A DNA stretch of 42,662 nt from an uncultured Desulfobacterales bacterium (GTDB lineage Bacteria; Desulfobacterota; Desulfobacteria; Desulfobacterales; G020354645), in contig CAMYNZ010000004.1 in the NCBI GenBank assembly GCA_947259865.1, positions 29,377-72,038 of the forward strand. The letters run 5' to 3'. Under the pieces are notes generated by a model, which did no database searches, was not told where the DNA came from, and saw nothing but the letters and a program-made list of their open reading frames with translations. Of this stretch, positions 42,557 to 42,662 are shown in pieces; position 1 is the first letter of the stretch; each line of letters starts with the position of its first letter. The position numbers and the translations under genes are program-made.

Positions 42557-42662
42557 ATGGTATCTGAGCGACTGACCCATCCGAACATATCACAGATGGA
42601 TAAATCACCAAATACAAAATCAAAGAAAATAAACAAAGTCACTGAAATCGATAAAATCAATT
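42557..42662 (+). CDS. Possible start of a gene running off the right edge
   Basis: An open frame from the ATG at 42557 (MVSERLTHPNISQMDKSPNT) or from an internal ATG at 42595 is uninterrupted to the window end. It has no visible RBS, is Lys/Asn-rich and matches no family in the visible part. It is divergent from prmA. This could be a real N-terminus or chance. Confidence 0.25.
   Translation, partial: MVSERLTHPNISQMDKSPNTKSKKINKVTEIDKIN

Noticed and set aside
1618..42662. tRNA, rRNA or CRISPR genes
   Set aside because: Scanned for T-loop-like GTTCGAATC, rRNA-like conserved segments and regularly spaced repeats; none was found.

Overview
The window looks like chromosomal DNA from an anaerobic, sulfate-reducer-like member of the Desulfobacterota (Desulfobacteraceae-type). 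This is an inference from gene content: LL-diaminopimelate aminotransferase (DapL), a large periplasmic multiheme cytochrome c, a FAD-less molybdenum hydroxylase, ferredoxin-nitroreductase and OYE-type flavoenzymes, DUF362 and Fe-ADH genes, and many short palindromic intergenic repeats. No rRNA, tRNA, CRISPR array, phage module or complete insertion sequence was recognised. Genes are mostly short operons and single genes.

Layout. 1-3.4 kb: the 5' end of a CI-like repressor (-), a PAS-PAS-HisKA protein without an ATPase domain, a SerB phosphoserine phosphatase lacking part of its first ACT domain, and two small conserved-looking proteins. 3.4-7 kb: a 214-bp MITE with 8-bp target duplications sits at the stop codon of an Rrf2-type regulator, which is divergent from an 11-CXXCH membrane-anchored cytochrome. 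7-9 kb: dapL and a Sir2 deacylase (-). 9.5-16.5 kb: an OYE-family reductase, then a MacAB-like export operon (ATPase, two FtsX permeases, membrane fusion protein) overlapping an Fe-alcohol dehydrogenase. 16.6-20.9 kb: a TPR protein, a putative small RNA or terminator, a membrane protein, DUF362, and a nitroreductase coupled to a small DUF6968-like protein.

21-26.4 kb: a translationally coupled Mo-hydroxylase and cytosine/isoguanine deaminase pair (-), which suggests nucleobase catabolism; then a ferredoxin-nitroreductase fusion and a zinc-ribbon-like miniprotein. 26.5-35 kb: a lipoprotein, lipoate-protein ligase, a DUF2845 protein, a Cys-rich twin-CX3C miniprotein, a two-module M16 peptidase convergent with SppA, and a PilZ protein. 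35.5-42.7 kb: a FemAB/GNAT-like acyltransferase, a repeat-rich intergenic region with a nested palindromic element, and a minus-strand cluster prmA, map, SpoIIE-type phosphatase, inositol-monophosphatase-like protein, and a protein with two excisionase-like HTH domains joined by a histone-like basic linker.

The most unusual items are the MITE and its relatives, the nested palindromic element and 64-bp repeats near 37 kb, the codA/Mo-hydroxylase couple, the CX5CH motif in the cytochrome, and the double-HTH protein. No single locus can be proven from sequence alone to be a new system.
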